64,000 nucleotides of DNA from Yponomeuta sedellus (GCA_934045075.1 OW203734.1:17775680-17839679), one strand, 5' to 3'. Shown: positions 43,402 through 53,861, numbered from the stretch's first letter. A program made the numbers and translations. The notes: a model not told the origin generated them from the sequence alone.

Positions 43402-43464
43402 GTTTTCGTATTTGATTTATTGCGCTGCACCACCCGTGCAGCGCAATAAATCAAATACGAAAAC
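43402..43464. repeat. Perfect 29 bp hairpin, 5 nt loop
   Basis: Arm 43402-43430 (GTTTTCGTATTTGATTTATT then GCGCTGCAC) is exactly reversed at 43436-43464; loop CACCC. Confidence 0.9.
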
Positions 43465-43607
43465 TTCTTAATTATAATAAAATCAATATGATACCATCTA
43501 TCTATAAGCAAATACCTTCCCTAATAATCGGCAACTAATTGGAAACTGGTAAACAATAGTCACATGCCAAAGCACCTTTATTGTCTTCATGTAAAGAGTC
43601 GAGCGAA

Positions 43608-43903
43608 GCGCTCGTGGCCTAGTCGAACCTAGTCGACTAGGCCACGAGGGCCTAGTCGGCACGTTAAGCCGTTGGTGCCGACTGTCATGTAATGGCAGTC
43701 GTTAAGCCATGTCAGAGGCCTTATGGGCGGCTTGATAACTTCTGACAGTAAGGCCGGCGGGCCTTACTGTCAGAAGTTATCTGTCTGTCTTACAATCTTC
43801 CACTAACCTGGACTAGGCCTCAGCGGAGTATGGCCTAACCTGTCAGCGATGCAGGAAGAGACCCGTGCCCCAGCAGTGGGGACATAAAAAGGGTTGATAT
43901 CGA
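43608..43903 (+). repeat. SINE-A with two internal snap-back inversions
   Basis: Hairpin 1: CTCGTGGCCTAGTCGA (43611-43626) and its reverse complement at 43633-43648, loop ACCTAG. Hairpin 2: 22 bp GATAACTTCTGACAGTAAGG-CC (43734-43755) and 43760-43781, loop GGCG. Between and after them the SINE proceeds normally to GGGTTGATATCGA. Confidence 0.85.
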
Positions 43904-44324
43904 AAGAGTCTCGTTAAAATTATGTAGTGTGTGTGATAGTTGTGGCTTACTTTCGAAGTTTCCTTAAAGTCTCAGGTGAGGTCAAGTAATTGTGATCACA
44001 GTTAATAATAATAAAAAATCTACAGAACACAATTACTTGTCCTTCTTCCAATCATATGACGTGTATACTTATAACCCCAACGTATGCTTCTTGCAAACAA
44101 CCACAGCGCGAAAATCCCTTACATTTGGTAAAATTATTTACCCATCTAATATAGTTTGGTTCGCGATTCCCATCACGTATTGCGTAGCCTTCCTTACTCG
44201 CGCTCCGTGCTATATACTTACTTTCAAAGAGGTAGTAACTGATTTTGTTTAGATTTTGGCTTCCACCACGAGAAGCTATGTCACGACGCTGTAAAATTTA
44301 AACATATCATACATTTTGGCACAT

Positions 44325-44498
44325 AGATCGCTTCTGGCCCCACACTAGGTTACCCTGTGTCGTTGGAACTAGAAACAACGATATCATAAACATGTAAACA
44401 ACGAAGAGCTGGGATTTTTTGTGTCCCCAGTCGTGGATCGAACCCGGGACCTCTCGTATGGTAGGCAGATACGCTCTGTTGTGCCACAGAGGTTGTCA
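44325..44498 (-). repeat. SINE-B copy
   Basis: ATCGCTTCTGGCCCCACACT, AACAACGATATCATAAACAT, GATCGAACCCGGGACCTCT and CACAGAGGTTGTC. The T-arm loop is mutated. Confidence 0.75.
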
Positions 44499-44828
44499 AA
44501 GGATGTCGCGTCTGTCTCCTTCCAGGAATCAGGCTTTACAGTGTAATACACAATACACAGTTTTTCAATAGAATGATACGAGTAAGTTAATAGCTTCTAT
44601 TTGCCTTTAATTGGTAGTTAGGTTAGCAACAGCAGTACAATATCATTCCAATGGTATAACCCGCGCAAATTTAGTAGGCTTTTCTCGCGAAGAAGATCAA
44701 ATCGTGTGAGGTGTAAAGTTAAACTTAACTTGAAGCCTCAATCTATTCGATCTCCTTGCAACTGCAAGGGTTTGGAATGCGATGGGTTTCAATGAAATAA
44801 CCATTATCATACCAATAATATCTACTGC

Positions 44829-45192
44829 GATATCAACCCTTGTATCCACACTGATGAGGCCCGGGTTTCCTCCTGCATGGCAGAAAGGTTAGGTAATACT
44901 CCAGCACGGGGGCCAAATCCTGGTTGGTGGAAATTGCAAAACAGTGGCGGGCCTTACCGTCAGAAGTTATCCAACCGCTCATAAAGCCTCTGACATGGCT
45001 AAACGATTGCAAATTACACGACAGCCGGCACCAACGGATTAAGGTGCCCCGCGAAGCCCTGAAGCGCTAGGAAAAAATACCACTTGCAGAAGTCACGGGA
45101 CGGTCACCCATTCTGCCCTTGACCACTCCTGTTGTTGCTTAACTCATGTGATTAATTCCAATCACTCGGTTCGAATAGGCCACGAGTGCTTC
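44829..45192 (-). repeat. SINE-A copy, diverged
   Basis: CGATATCAACCCTTGTATCC to GAATAGGCCACGAGTGCTTC. Many substitutions, so an older copy. Confidence 0.75.
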
Positions 45193-45663
45193 TATCTTCT
45201 TATTCGTAATTTATTTATTTTAATAGTAGCATTACACTTAATGATTTTATATCTTTAACATAAAGTGTCTTTTGTACCTATTGTCAATATTTAGGACAGT
45301 TGGTCAGTGAGATCCACTCACCAGACACGCTTCCTCCCTCCTTCCTCAATCGAATAAACGTACTAATACACATATCGTGAGTCAAGTCAGTCGTTCATGC
45401 GCCCGTGGTTTTACAAAATTGAGTGTTAAACCGTGTTCCAAACTTGAGCCATTTTGGATAATCAAATGAGCTGTTTGCAAGCCTTTAATGTGCCGTTTAC
45501 GTGAGCGGGACATTTTTAATCGTATGCTGAATGGCGGTGTTGGGACAAAACTTTGTGGGTGGTATACGTGGTTGGCATTCCTTTGTTTGTTTAAATTTGA
45601 CATTTCTGTGTATTTATTTGGACAAACTTAAAAGAGAATTTAATTATAGTAGCGCTTAAATAG

Positions 45664-45955
45664 AGAAGCGCTCGAGGCCTAGTCAAACCGAGTGATTGGA
45701 ATCAATCACTTGAGTAAAGCAACAAGAGGCGCGATCAGGTTTAGGATGGGTGACCGTCTAGTGATTACTGCTAGTGGCATATTTCCCAGCCGTTGATGCT
45801 GGCTGTCATGTAATGGTAGTCATTAAGCTATGTTAGAGGCCTTATGGGCGGCTTGATAATTTCTGACGGTAAGGCCCGCCACTGTCTTACAATCATCCAC
45901 CAAGCCGGACTTGGCCCTCGAAGTGGAGTAAGGCCTAACCTTCCTACAAAGACCT
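45664..45955 (+). repeat. SINE-A, 3'-truncated at a SINE-B
   Basis: AGAAGCGCTCGAGGCCTAGT to TAAGGCCTAACCTTCCTACA. A ~30 bp piece before TTGATGCTGGCTGTCATG is deleted. The SINE-B at 45957 replaces the expected end. Confidence 0.75.
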
Positions 45956-45956
45956 T

Positions 45957-46065
45957 AGACGACCTCTGTGGCGTAGCGGTAGCGCGTCTGCCTACCATGC
46001 AAGAGGTCCCGGGTTCGAATCCCGGCTGGAAACAAAAAAAAAGTCCAGGTCTTGTCTTCACACTG
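45957..46065 (+). repeat. SINE-B head
   Basis: GACGACCTCTGTGGCGTAGC, CTGCCTACCATGCAAGAGGT and GGGTTCGAATCCCGGCTGG, then poly-A and AGTCCAGGTCTTG. The tRNA-like head is well preserved; the rest of the body is lost. Confidence 0.75.
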
Positions 46066-46129
46066 CGATGAGCATTAAACCTAACAAGTGACCCGGTGGT
46101 ACTTGTTGCCATATTGAAATACGCAAGAA

Positions 46130-46410
46130 CTTACAAGTTAACTGACAACTACCACGATGACACCCTGATGGCAGCCAATGGGACCGCGGAGAAGCCGGGG
46201 TGACGTTCAATTGGCCAATCAGAACGTACTAATTTGAAATTGCCTAATTTTCAAAATTGTTAACGAACTTACTACTACCAACTATTGCCTTGTACACGCA
46301 AAATTAAAGGACTCTTGAATTGATAGTATTTACTGGATTTTTTTATTCCACACACATTAAAAACACGAGGAGAGGTCACCACAATAAGCCACAGGGCTAA
46401 CACCTGAACA
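46130..46410. other. Unassigned, with LTR-like words
   Basis: TTGGCCAATCAGAACG is a CCAAT-type word, and TGTTGCCATATTGAAATACG to TTATTCCACACACA could be TG..CA ends of an LTR, but I see no signal pair or duplication to support it. Confidence 0.25.
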
Positions 46411-46414
46411 CAGA

Positions 46415-46655
46415 TAATAGTCATTTGTTATACAAGAGTGTTAAGTTGCTTACTAAGCTCATGGTTAATTTTATCACCGATTCTAAAATTGAATTAAAAA
46501 ATTATAATCCTGAGCGTTGGGGAGGAAATCAAAAGAGCACAAGGTGAAAAATCTTTGCACTCGAGTGCAACACACGTAACTTTTTATCCCACCTCAGCGA
46601 GGAAATGATTAAATGCAAACAAAACGTTTCAACAAATATGACGTGAAAGGAATAA
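46415..46655. repeat. Unclassified dispersed repeat, copy 2
   Basis: Partner of 7672-8085: ATAATAGTCATTTGTTATAC, TTGCACTCGAGTGCAACACA and CACCTCAGCGAGGAAATGAT. Shorter than copy 1 by ~190-215 bp between the two matching parts. Confidence 0.6.
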
Positions 46656-46826
46656 GTCATGGTTGTGCAACATCAAGGAGTGTACCGGTGTTAAAACCGC
46701 AGAGGAGCTGTTCAGAATTGCACTGAACAGAGATCGCTGTAAAGAGCTGACTGCCAACTTCCAGTAATAGAGAGGCACTTTAAAAACAAGACTCAAGAAG
46801 GTTCCGTTGTCTCTGGCGATAAACTT

Positions 46827-47074
46827 TTTTTATGTAGCATATAAGCATCACACAGAGTAGATTGAGATTTAGCAAAAACTTTCTCTCAGAGAGAGAGATC
46901 CACCGTGGATTGGTAATTTCAAGCGCTGATATATTTGAACATCTTAGACGCTCAGGTTTCCTCAGGATGTTTTCCTTCGCCGTTAGCGAGTGTTATTGCT
47001 ACTAAACTTCCCAAATGTACATTAGAAAACAAAGTCATTGGTACATGCTCGCACTGGGAATCGAACCTGGGCTA
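46827..47074 (-). repeat. SINE-D, long copy
   Basis: From TTTTTTTATGTAGCATATAA through (GA)n and AGGTTTCCTCAGGATGTTTT to CAAAGTCATTGGTACATGC and a B-box-like GGGAATCGAACCTGGG. Head-to-head with the next copy. Confidence 0.75.
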
Positions 47075-47077
47075 CTT

Positions 47078-47240
47078 CTAAGTTATGTACATTTGTGAAC
47101 TTATGTTAGCAATACCACACTAGCAATACACGCTGACTGTGAAGGAACACATCGTGAGGAAATCTAAGTGTCCGAGGTATTGACATACCTCAGCGCTTTA
47201 AATTACCAATCCGTATTGGGCAAGCATGGTAATTAAGCCT
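47078..47240 (+). repeat. SINE-D copy, 3'-truncated
   Basis: CTAAGTTATGTACATTTGTG, TGACTGTGAAGGAACACATC and AGTGTCCGAGGTATTGACAT, stopping at GGTAATTAAGCCTG. Confidence 0.7.
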
Positions 47241-47683
47241 GTTTAGAATAGAAGTTTGATTTTGGAACGCACCATGACGGTCGTAACTACTTGACAGGTT
47301 GTCAGATGAGTTGAAAATTGACCTCTTGCTTTGTTGCTTGTAAAACGTATGGTTTGTGTGGCAATTAGATTGCCGGGCTTATATATTCGTGTGAAGTGTA
47401 AAATAAGTTCAGGGACGGATCCCAGTATTGACAGTTTGGTTGTTGGGCGACGGATCGCCCAAAATAGAAGACATATATTTTGGTGAAAACTGGTGCCGTG
47501 AAAGTGCACCGGTAGGTAGCTTTCTGGGGAAAGAGCTCTTGGGATAGACGGGGAAGTCATCCCCAAACAAGGGATCCCCAAACCTTTCAGTGCACCCATC
47601 CCGAACGGCGCCGGCTGCCAAGTCGAGAGGCGTCGACGCAGACAGACTTTGTAAGTGTCTTGTTTTATCATTAGTTTTAAGTA

Positions 47684-49347
47684 GGGTAGACCGAGGCGAA
47701 TCGGATCAATGGGTGAATCGGATAAAAATAAGAAATTTATATATTTTTTTAATAACGCGTTGACAAGGAACGCAAGCGACCGGCGTCTGAGTATTTCCTG
47801 CCGCCCCTACCCCCCCCCTTTAGTGTTTCGATTAGACAAGTACATCAGTGTCAGCATTGCTCGCCAGTGACTTGGGTGTTTGTGTGTGTCACAATTTTGG
47901 CGCTCATCTAAGGTTCGTACTTACCATTTCTGTGTGTCAATCTAATGATTTATGTTAAGACTTTGAATTACATTGTTTTTATTAACTGGGAAGGGTTCTA
48001 GTTTAAGAATCATTTTAGTTTATAAGCACAATATGATAGGATGATGTGTAAATATTTTTTTTTTTCAAAAGTCTTTAATTTGGGGTTATTCGGATCGCCT
48101 CATCGGGGGCGAATTGGATCACGTTTTTAAAATGATTTATTTTATATTTGAGGTTAATGATGCATTTTTATTTAATTTTAGATGGTCATATTAGCTGGTC
48201 AAATCATATTATCACCAAGAAGTTCCATCATGGCAACATGCGCATCCAAATCAAGGAATCACAAATGTCACTTTCAGAGGAATTTTCAAACTGGCTTGGA
48301 ATCAGGCTGCCACTGTTGGAAATGCTGTAAAAGGAATGTCTGGAATATTTTCACTGAATGCCAATGCGATACCTGACCACAAGTTTATCGGTGAGCAAGT
48401 GTTTGACAATGCGGAGTCCCAAGTGATATCCACGAGTACACACCAAGTGCAATCAGATAACCAATCCTCAACTACTGAACCAGAAGAGCTACAACAAGAT
48501 AAAGAGCCAGTGCCGTTGCCATCCACTAGTTCACAACAACCTGATCCAGCCCAATCACACAGCACTACTGGAGTTGTTAAAGAATTTTTCCATCACCTTT
48601 TAAGACACCGCCGGCCGCAACCTAAGAAATGTCGTAAAACCACAAAACCAATTTTGCATTTGACATTTCCTCAGAGTAACGTTGATCTTCTCCAAAAAGA
48701 TGCTAAGAAAAAACTTCATAAAATAAAAAATCATAAAAAATCCTACATCATAAATCAAAAAGAGTCATAAAAAATCTGGGGGAAAAGAGAAAAAGACTGA
48801 TGACAAAGAAAATGTCAAGCAGAAGAAGAATAAAATAACGCCTGGAATAAAAGTCAAAGGTTCGTCTGCGAAACAGAGAGATTGGAATTGTATTTACTGC
48901 TCAGAAAAATTCATTCATCCACCTTCAGAGGATTGGGTTCAGTGCCATGCATGCGAAGAATGGTGCCATGAAAAATGTGGGAGGGAAAAAAGGCCCTTAT
49001 ATATATTTTATGTGTTAGTAATTAATGTTGATCTCATTATTCATTATTATAATTTTCTTGATGATTACAAAGCTTGTAATCATTAAGAAAATTAAGGCTT
49101 GTGGAGCATTAAAGAAAAAAAGTTATATTTTATGTACGATCCCATTCGACCCGTGAATTGGGGCGATTCGGATATTTTTGTGTTTTATGTTTTCAGTTAA
49201 TATTTTGGACAATTTATGAACAATTTAAGTTTTGAGATATTAATTGTGTAGCTTGATTCTTACTGAATACCAAGTTGTCAATAATACACTTTAGTATGAT
49301 TTTCATGATCTCAAAAAAAAAATGATCCGTTTCGCCTCGGTCTACCC
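47684..49347. mobile_element. pogo/Tigger-like DNA transposon, internally deleted
   Basis: 25 bp TIRs: GGGTAGACCGAGGCGAATCG-GATCA at the left and its reverse complement at 49323-49347, with one mismatch. The dinucleotide TA flanks both ends (47682-47683, 49348-49349), the Tc1/mariner/pogo target rule. Length 1664 bp against roughly 2-3 kb for full elements; the DNA-binding and catalytic DDE parts are missing. Words like GGGGCGAATTGGATCA recur inside (48105-48120, 49163-49176). Confidence 0.85.
48195..49086 (+). pseudogene. pogo-type transposase C-terminus with truncated PHD-like finger
   Basis: The frame from 48195 reads HPNQGITNVTF, AWNQAATVGNAVKG, SGIFSLNANAIPDHKF, a pattern I recognise from the region after the DDE domain of Tigger/pogo-like transposases. 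A Ser/Thr/Gln-rich and then Lys-rich linker follows to a stop at 48768-48770. After a frameshift, 48883-49086 reads WNCIYCSEKFIHPPSEDW and VQCHACEEWCHEKC: metal ligands C-x2-C, C-x2-C, H-x2-C of a PHD-like finger, as found at the end of some insect pogo-like proteins. The last two Cys are missing. A splice-acceptor-like TTTAATTTTAG sits at 48171-48181. Confidence 0.75.
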
Positions 49348-49377
49348 TATTAGTATTTAAGTGGGTCCTATACCCAA

Positions 49378-49715
49378 CAAAGCCCATACTCTCTCTCTGA
49401 TAGAAGGCCTATGCCCTGCAGTGGGACGTTTCGCACCCTCAGAACGAAAGAGGCCTAAGTCAAAAAATAGTTTAAATACTCAAAAAAATCTCAAAAATTG
49501 AGTACCTAACAATCATAGAGAGACATAAAAAGGTATGCTTTATCCGATGAATAGTAAAACAAAGGCACTTATTGTAAAAAAAAGCATAGCGGATCTTCCG
49601 TCCACGGCATACCTTTTTAAGACTCTATGATTGCAACTTAATTTCACTATTTTTTGACTTAGGCCTCTTTCGTTCTGAGGGTGCGGTTTATAAGCTACGT
49701 GGAAAAAAGATTTTG
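49378..49715 (+). repeat. SINE-D 3' end split by a MITE
   Basis: AGCCCATACTCTCTCTCTGA and CCTGCAGTGGGACGTTT, then after the MITE GTTTATAAGCTACGTGGAAA. Confidence 0.75.
49432..49685. mobile_element. MITE with perfect 40 bp TIRs
   Basis: 49432-49471 (CGCACCCTCAGAACGAAAGA..) and 49646-49685 are exact reverse complements. A second inner inverted pair, AATCATAGAG with AAAAAGGTATGC, follows. GTTT at 49428-49431 and 49686-49689 is the likely target duplication; deletion restores the SINE-D word GGGACGTTTATA. The superfamily is not clear. Confidence 0.8.
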
Positions 49716-49799
49716 CAGCGATATTAATATTTTTCTTCATTATGCCTACAATTAGTATCAAAGTGAAATTTAACGCAGAAGGCGTTTGTAATAGGCACA

Positions 49800-50110
49800 A
49801 GCATATTGTTATTAAGCCCGTTGTTTCGATACTTCATAAGATTCCTAGCTGCTGCTCAATAATAAGGGCGTCTTTTTTGTTTATTTTCTCTCAAATTAAT
49901 TAATTAACTTTCGTTGTTCCTTAACACGTCCTTTTGAGCGATCAAATTAATTTTCGCTTAGTGCTTTACAACACCCGGGAGTAAATAAACCCGGGGCTTG
50001 TAAATATACTGCCTACACCTTTGATGTTAAAATCATTACTTGAAAAATGTCACCTGCAATGAAAAGAATAACTTAAACACAAAAAAATCTCAACAGTATC
50101 GTCATAATAT
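49800..50110. other. No recognised feature
   Basis: Unassigned DNA, slightly GC-richer near ACAACACCCGGGAG (49970). Confidence 0.35.
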
Positions 50111-50111
50111 T

Positions 50112-50455
50112 AAGGACATCAACCCTTTGTATGTCCCCACTGCTGGGGCACGGGTCATTTCTTGAGTCGCAAGAAGGTTAGACCATACTCCACCACGGGG
50201 GCCAAGTCCGGGTTGGTGGAGGATTGTAAGATAGTGGCGGGCCTTACTGTCAGAAGTTATCAAGCCGCCGCAGCTTAACGACTGCCATTACATGACATCC
50301 GGCACCAAGGGCTTAGCGTGCCTTGCGACGCACGGAAGCGCTCGGCAAAAATGCCACTAGCCGTAGTCACGGGATGGTCACCATTCCAGCACCCGAACGC
50401 GCCTGTTGTTGCTTAACTCAAGTGATTGATTACAATCACTCGGTTCCACAATAGT
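50112..50455 (-). repeat. SINE-A copy
   Basis: GACATCAACCCTTTGTATGT to CAATCACTCGGTTCC. A small deletion near 50268 removes CCATAAGGCCTCTGACATG. Confidence 0.75.
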
Positions 50456-50478
50456 ATTAATAAATTAAAATAATATCC

Positions 50479-50751
50479 TTGATAACAAAAAAAACACACA
50501 CACACACACATCAAAAACAGGACAATGCTCGGCATTCCATACTTTATAAGCAACAAATGCATCCATATGGACCTAAAAATCGACAAAATCAGACAAGAGA
50601 TAGCAAATACAGCGAGAGATACCAAAGTAGGCTCGCGAAACATGTTAACGAACTGGCGGCCGAACTAGAAGGCACGGGAAGTGTAGAATTCATGCGATTG
50701 AGGAGGCACAGTATCCCAAACCTGAAGATTAGATTCGACAGCAGCATATGA
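50479..50751 (+). other. Unrecognised 90-codon frame
   Basis: After a low-complexity HTHTH start it reads SRLAKHVNELAAELEGTG and VEFMRLRRHSIPNLKIRF, more protein-like than the other short frames, with an amphipathic helix-like stretch. I do not recognise a family and see no splice or promoter context. It could be a transposon remnant or chance. Confidence 0.2.
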
Positions 50752-51031
50752 GAGAGGCTCACTGGATGCATTTTGTCTGACGAAAAAGATATTGAACCGA
50801 CAACAAAATGGCCCATTGTTATAAACAGATTGCCACGTAACTGACAAGATAAAGGAGAAAAAACATTAAGAACAAAATAAAATCAGACAATCAAACGCCC
50901 CGTGACAATAATTTTTTGTTTGTTTTTCCTGGTGTACAATAAAGAATATTCTTATTTTATGTTATCTTATCTCCGATACCTTTTGTAAACCGCGGATTAG
51001 CGCCGGCGGACGGGGCGGGTGTCGGGCGTCC

Positions 51032-51040
51032 TATAAAAAG
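51032..51040 (+). promoter_or_regulatory. Candidate TATA box after GC-rich segment
   Basis: TATAAAAAG preceded by GGACGGGGCGGGTGTCGGGC, a local GC peak unlike its surroundings. About 30 bp downstream lies ACATAGATGAGCGACG, with an ATG at 51061 opening only 23 codons. It could be a host or transposon core promoter; no gene body follows that I can see. Confidence 0.3.
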
Positions 51041-51156
51041 GAAATTGGGGCATAACATAGATGAGCGACGCGACGCGATTGCATAATAAATATCTGACGC
51101 TGGGAAACACTGATGCAGTGAACGTGCAGTAAAGAGACTGCGTGCCGCGTTTAAAC

Positions 51157-51351
51157 TACAGTTAGCTTTAAGAATGTACCTCGGCCACTATCGGATAGAA
51201 TCAGATATATTCGTGTAAAAGAAATATCGGAATTAATATGACACTCAATTTCGAAATCAGAACAAGAAGTAGTATTACACTCGTGTGCTTTCGGCGAAAA
51301 CCGAAGCCTACTCTAGAGCCCGAGGTATATTCTAAGAGCTAGCAGACTGTA
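51157..51351. mobile_element. MITE, TAGTCTGTTAGC family, copy 2
   Basis: Worn TIRs TACAGTTAGCTTTAAGAATG and TATTCTAAGAGCTAGCAGAC. The interior matches 16586-16782 in reverse (ATTCGTGTAAAAGAAATATC, TCAATTTCGAAATCAGAAC, GCTCTAGAGTAGGCTTCGG on the other strand). Confidence 0.65.
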
Positions 51352-51359
51352 AATATTTG

Positions 51360-52480
51360 AAAATGATAGATAGAAAAAGAAATAAAAATGGTGTGAAGAG
51401 GTTTGCACCGTTACAAGCCTACCTTTTCTTTCCTGTGATGTGTTAATTTGTTCCAATAAGTGACTTTCTTTCTTCTTTCGTTTTGAAAACGACTTAACTA
51501 ATATACTGTATGAATGCTATATGATTGATAATAAAAGCGTTGAAATGTTCGTAATAATTATTATGATTTTAATGAACTAAACACATAGGCAGAAAATCTA
51601 ACTACCTAGTTAGGAGCTTCCACAATTACAGTCAAATGTAGACTCCTGCAGACTGTAAGGGTATGATATCCTTAGGCGTTCTTAGCTGGCTAGACCTTAG
51701 AGTTTTCAAGCTTTCAAGTACGTGGAATCCAGTGCTAAGTTAATACTTATCACGCGCCTTATTGTGTGTCGGCCAGCTGCGAAAAATGAAAAGTGACTAA
51801 GCACAATAATTGACTGTACTCGCCACTTGAGTCTACCCGAGACCACGGCAACTGTAACACTGCCGAAACGTCGGGAAATAAGGTAATTACGTTTAACCTA
51901 ATGTATAATCGTATGAGTGTCGTACGTATTAGTATCGCGAATCATTAAGAAATACTAGAAAAGCCAACTACTTGTCAGCCAAAATATTTCCAAACACAAC
52001 TACAAGTGTAAACTTCAGACGGTAGTTTGGTAGTGACGGTAGTGTTTGGAAATTTATTTTTAAAATGATATAATAAATCGAATATACAGCGTGGAGTTCG
52101 CCACACTTTTCTTCTTTACTCCTCCCACTTCCTACGTGCGCGTCAGTGCTGATTAGATAAACGCGGGAGGCGGTCGGTGGAATTGGGGATAGATTCAAAA
52201 ATTGTTAAGCGCTGCATTCATTTTCTGTTTACTACAAGCAACCTGTGATGTCACAGTTTGTTAAGTTGAACGCACTCAAAGTGCGCTTACGCAGTGCGTT
52301 ACACAAAGTAATTCGAGTTTTAATCCGACTCGTAATTCGAAGACCAAGAATTAAAAAAATGCACAGGGATTAAAGTTATAGAAAAGAAGTGCATGGCTCT
52401 CAAGTTCGGCACGTAAATTAAAAACAACGTTTTTTTATTATCAAAATACTTCTAATTTCGTGAAGTCGCGCTTGGGAAGT
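51360..52480. other. No recognised gene; one copy of a dispersed motif
   Basis: 51836-51880 carries GAGACCACGGCAACTGTAAC and CTGCCGAAACGTCGGG (see findings). The rest is unassigned. Confidence 0.4.
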
Positions 52481-52489
52481 TCCAACACT

Positions 52490-52685
52490 AGCTGTGCCCT
52501 GTGGTATTACCCGCGGTTTACCGATCTTCCCATGTAAATAACATATTTTCCCGCAGTGAAACGTAGCCTATATGGCAGCTAACTCCATACCAAATGTTAT
52601 TAAAATCACTCTAGATAGAAGTAACAAATATACACACAAACACACACTCAAATGATATTAGTGTGATTTTATCGCCAGTTGTTTG
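52490..52685 (-). repeat. Helitron-like dispersed repeat
   Basis: ACTAGCTGTGCCCTGTGGTA, TTCCCGCAGTGAAACGTAGC, GCAGCTAACTCCATACC: the 11500 unit reversed. Confidence 0.5.
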
Positions 52686-52784
52686 CAGAACTGAGCTTAT
52701 GTTAATGCATTTTTTTTTAGATGAGAGGTTTGTCAGTTTCTTACTTTTATGATTTGGTGTAATATTATATTCTACTTGTAGGTA

Positions 52785-52862
52785 CTACTGTACTGTTATT
52801 TTTTAAGTGTCTTAAGTAATCCCTGGTTTACACGCAATAAAGAATATTCTATCTATCTATCA
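52785..52862 (+). repeat. LINE-like 3' tail
   Basis: TACTGTACTGTTATTTTTTA, CGCAATAAAGAATATTCTAT and (CTAT)n, a close copy of 15965-16050. Confidence 0.55.
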
Positions 52863-53390
52863 ATATTATATTTACTTTATTTATGTAGATAGGAATACAA
52901 AATCCAACAATTACGAAAAACGTAATTTCCATTTTCATGTACAATAAAGTTTCTATTTATCTTATTCTAGTTTTACATAGGTTAAGTACTAGCAGAGCTG
53001 GTTTTATTGTCGATTAATTATAGCCACCTTTGTATGAAGTAAACCCACTGCTTTTGCCAGTCATGGGGGTGAATAACGCAATACAGAGCCGAACAAAATC
53101 GTTTTAAAGGATTTTCGCCGTACAGTACTCGTATTTTAGAAACATTTTAGGGAAATGCCGGGCTTTGGGACAGTATCGCGCGCTTAAACCGCTTCGAATT
53201 AATTTTATATGGCACAAATACCGGTTGTCTTTAATATTTAAAAGCTTAGTACTTGTTTAAGTCTATGTGAATATTTTACCAACTTTACTGGGTAATATTA
53301 ATTTTGTATTGAGTTCAATCAACAGTTAATAGGGGATGATGACAATATAATAGAATTGAAAATGGCAATTATAGTAGCAATACAACTCGC
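52863..53390. other. No recognised feature
   Basis: One more short retroposon-like end (ATGTACAATAAAGTTTCTAT, 52938-52957). Otherwise unassigned. Confidence 0.35.
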
Positions 53391-53392
53391 TA

Positions 53393-53556
53393 ACTGTGCA
53401 GGAAAACATCGTGAGGAAACCTGGGGGGTCGGAGGGGTTCAAAAGTCTCAGCGCTTGAAATTGCCAATACGCGGTGGGCCCGCGTGGTAATTACGCCCAT
53501 ACTCTCTCTTTCTGAGAGAAAGCGTGTGCCTACGGTGGGACAGATAGGCTTCATAA
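53393..53556 (+). repeat. SINE-D copy
   Basis: TGTGCAGGAAAACATCGTGA, GCGCTTGAAATTGCCAATAC, ACTCTCTCTTTCTGAGAGAA and a short A-run end. Confidence 0.75.
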
Positions 53557-53664
53557 AAAAAGCAATAATCTCCACACAACACAATCATTTTATCAGGTTC
53601 TAAACTAGGATGCCCTGTGCCAGGTGAAGACATCACAAATATGGAAATATACCATGACCATGAA

Positions 53665-53837
53665 CCCGGAACCATGCAAGAGGTCCCGGGTTCGAATCCC
53701 GGCTGGAAACAAAAAAAAAACACCAGGAGTTTGTGATGTCGTTGTTTCTGGTTCCCACAACACAGGGTATCCTAGTGTGGGGCCAGAAGCAATGTATGTG
53801 CCTGTATGTAAATGTTATGTTATGTTATGTTATACGT
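53665..53837 (+). repeat. SINE-B copy, head-truncated
   Basis: CCATGCAAGAGGTCCCGGG, TTCGAATCCCGGCTGG, poly-A, then the full body and (GTTAT)n tail. The sequence just upstream (53605-53640: CCCTGTGCCAGGTGAAGACA) resembles a second, inverted SINE-B body piece. Confidence 0.75.
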
Positions 53838-53861
53838 ATACAGATACGTAGAGAACACTTT

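Noticed and set aside
45960..46035. Possible tRNA-Gly gene
   Set aside because: The anticodon stem has a mismatch and the sequence recurs with a fixed SINE-B body, so it is a SINE head.
47243..47671. 142-codon minus frame beside the pogo-like element
   Set aside because: It lies outside the TIRs, has no family resemblance, and overlaps another frame (47409-47621) of equal quality. I could not support either.
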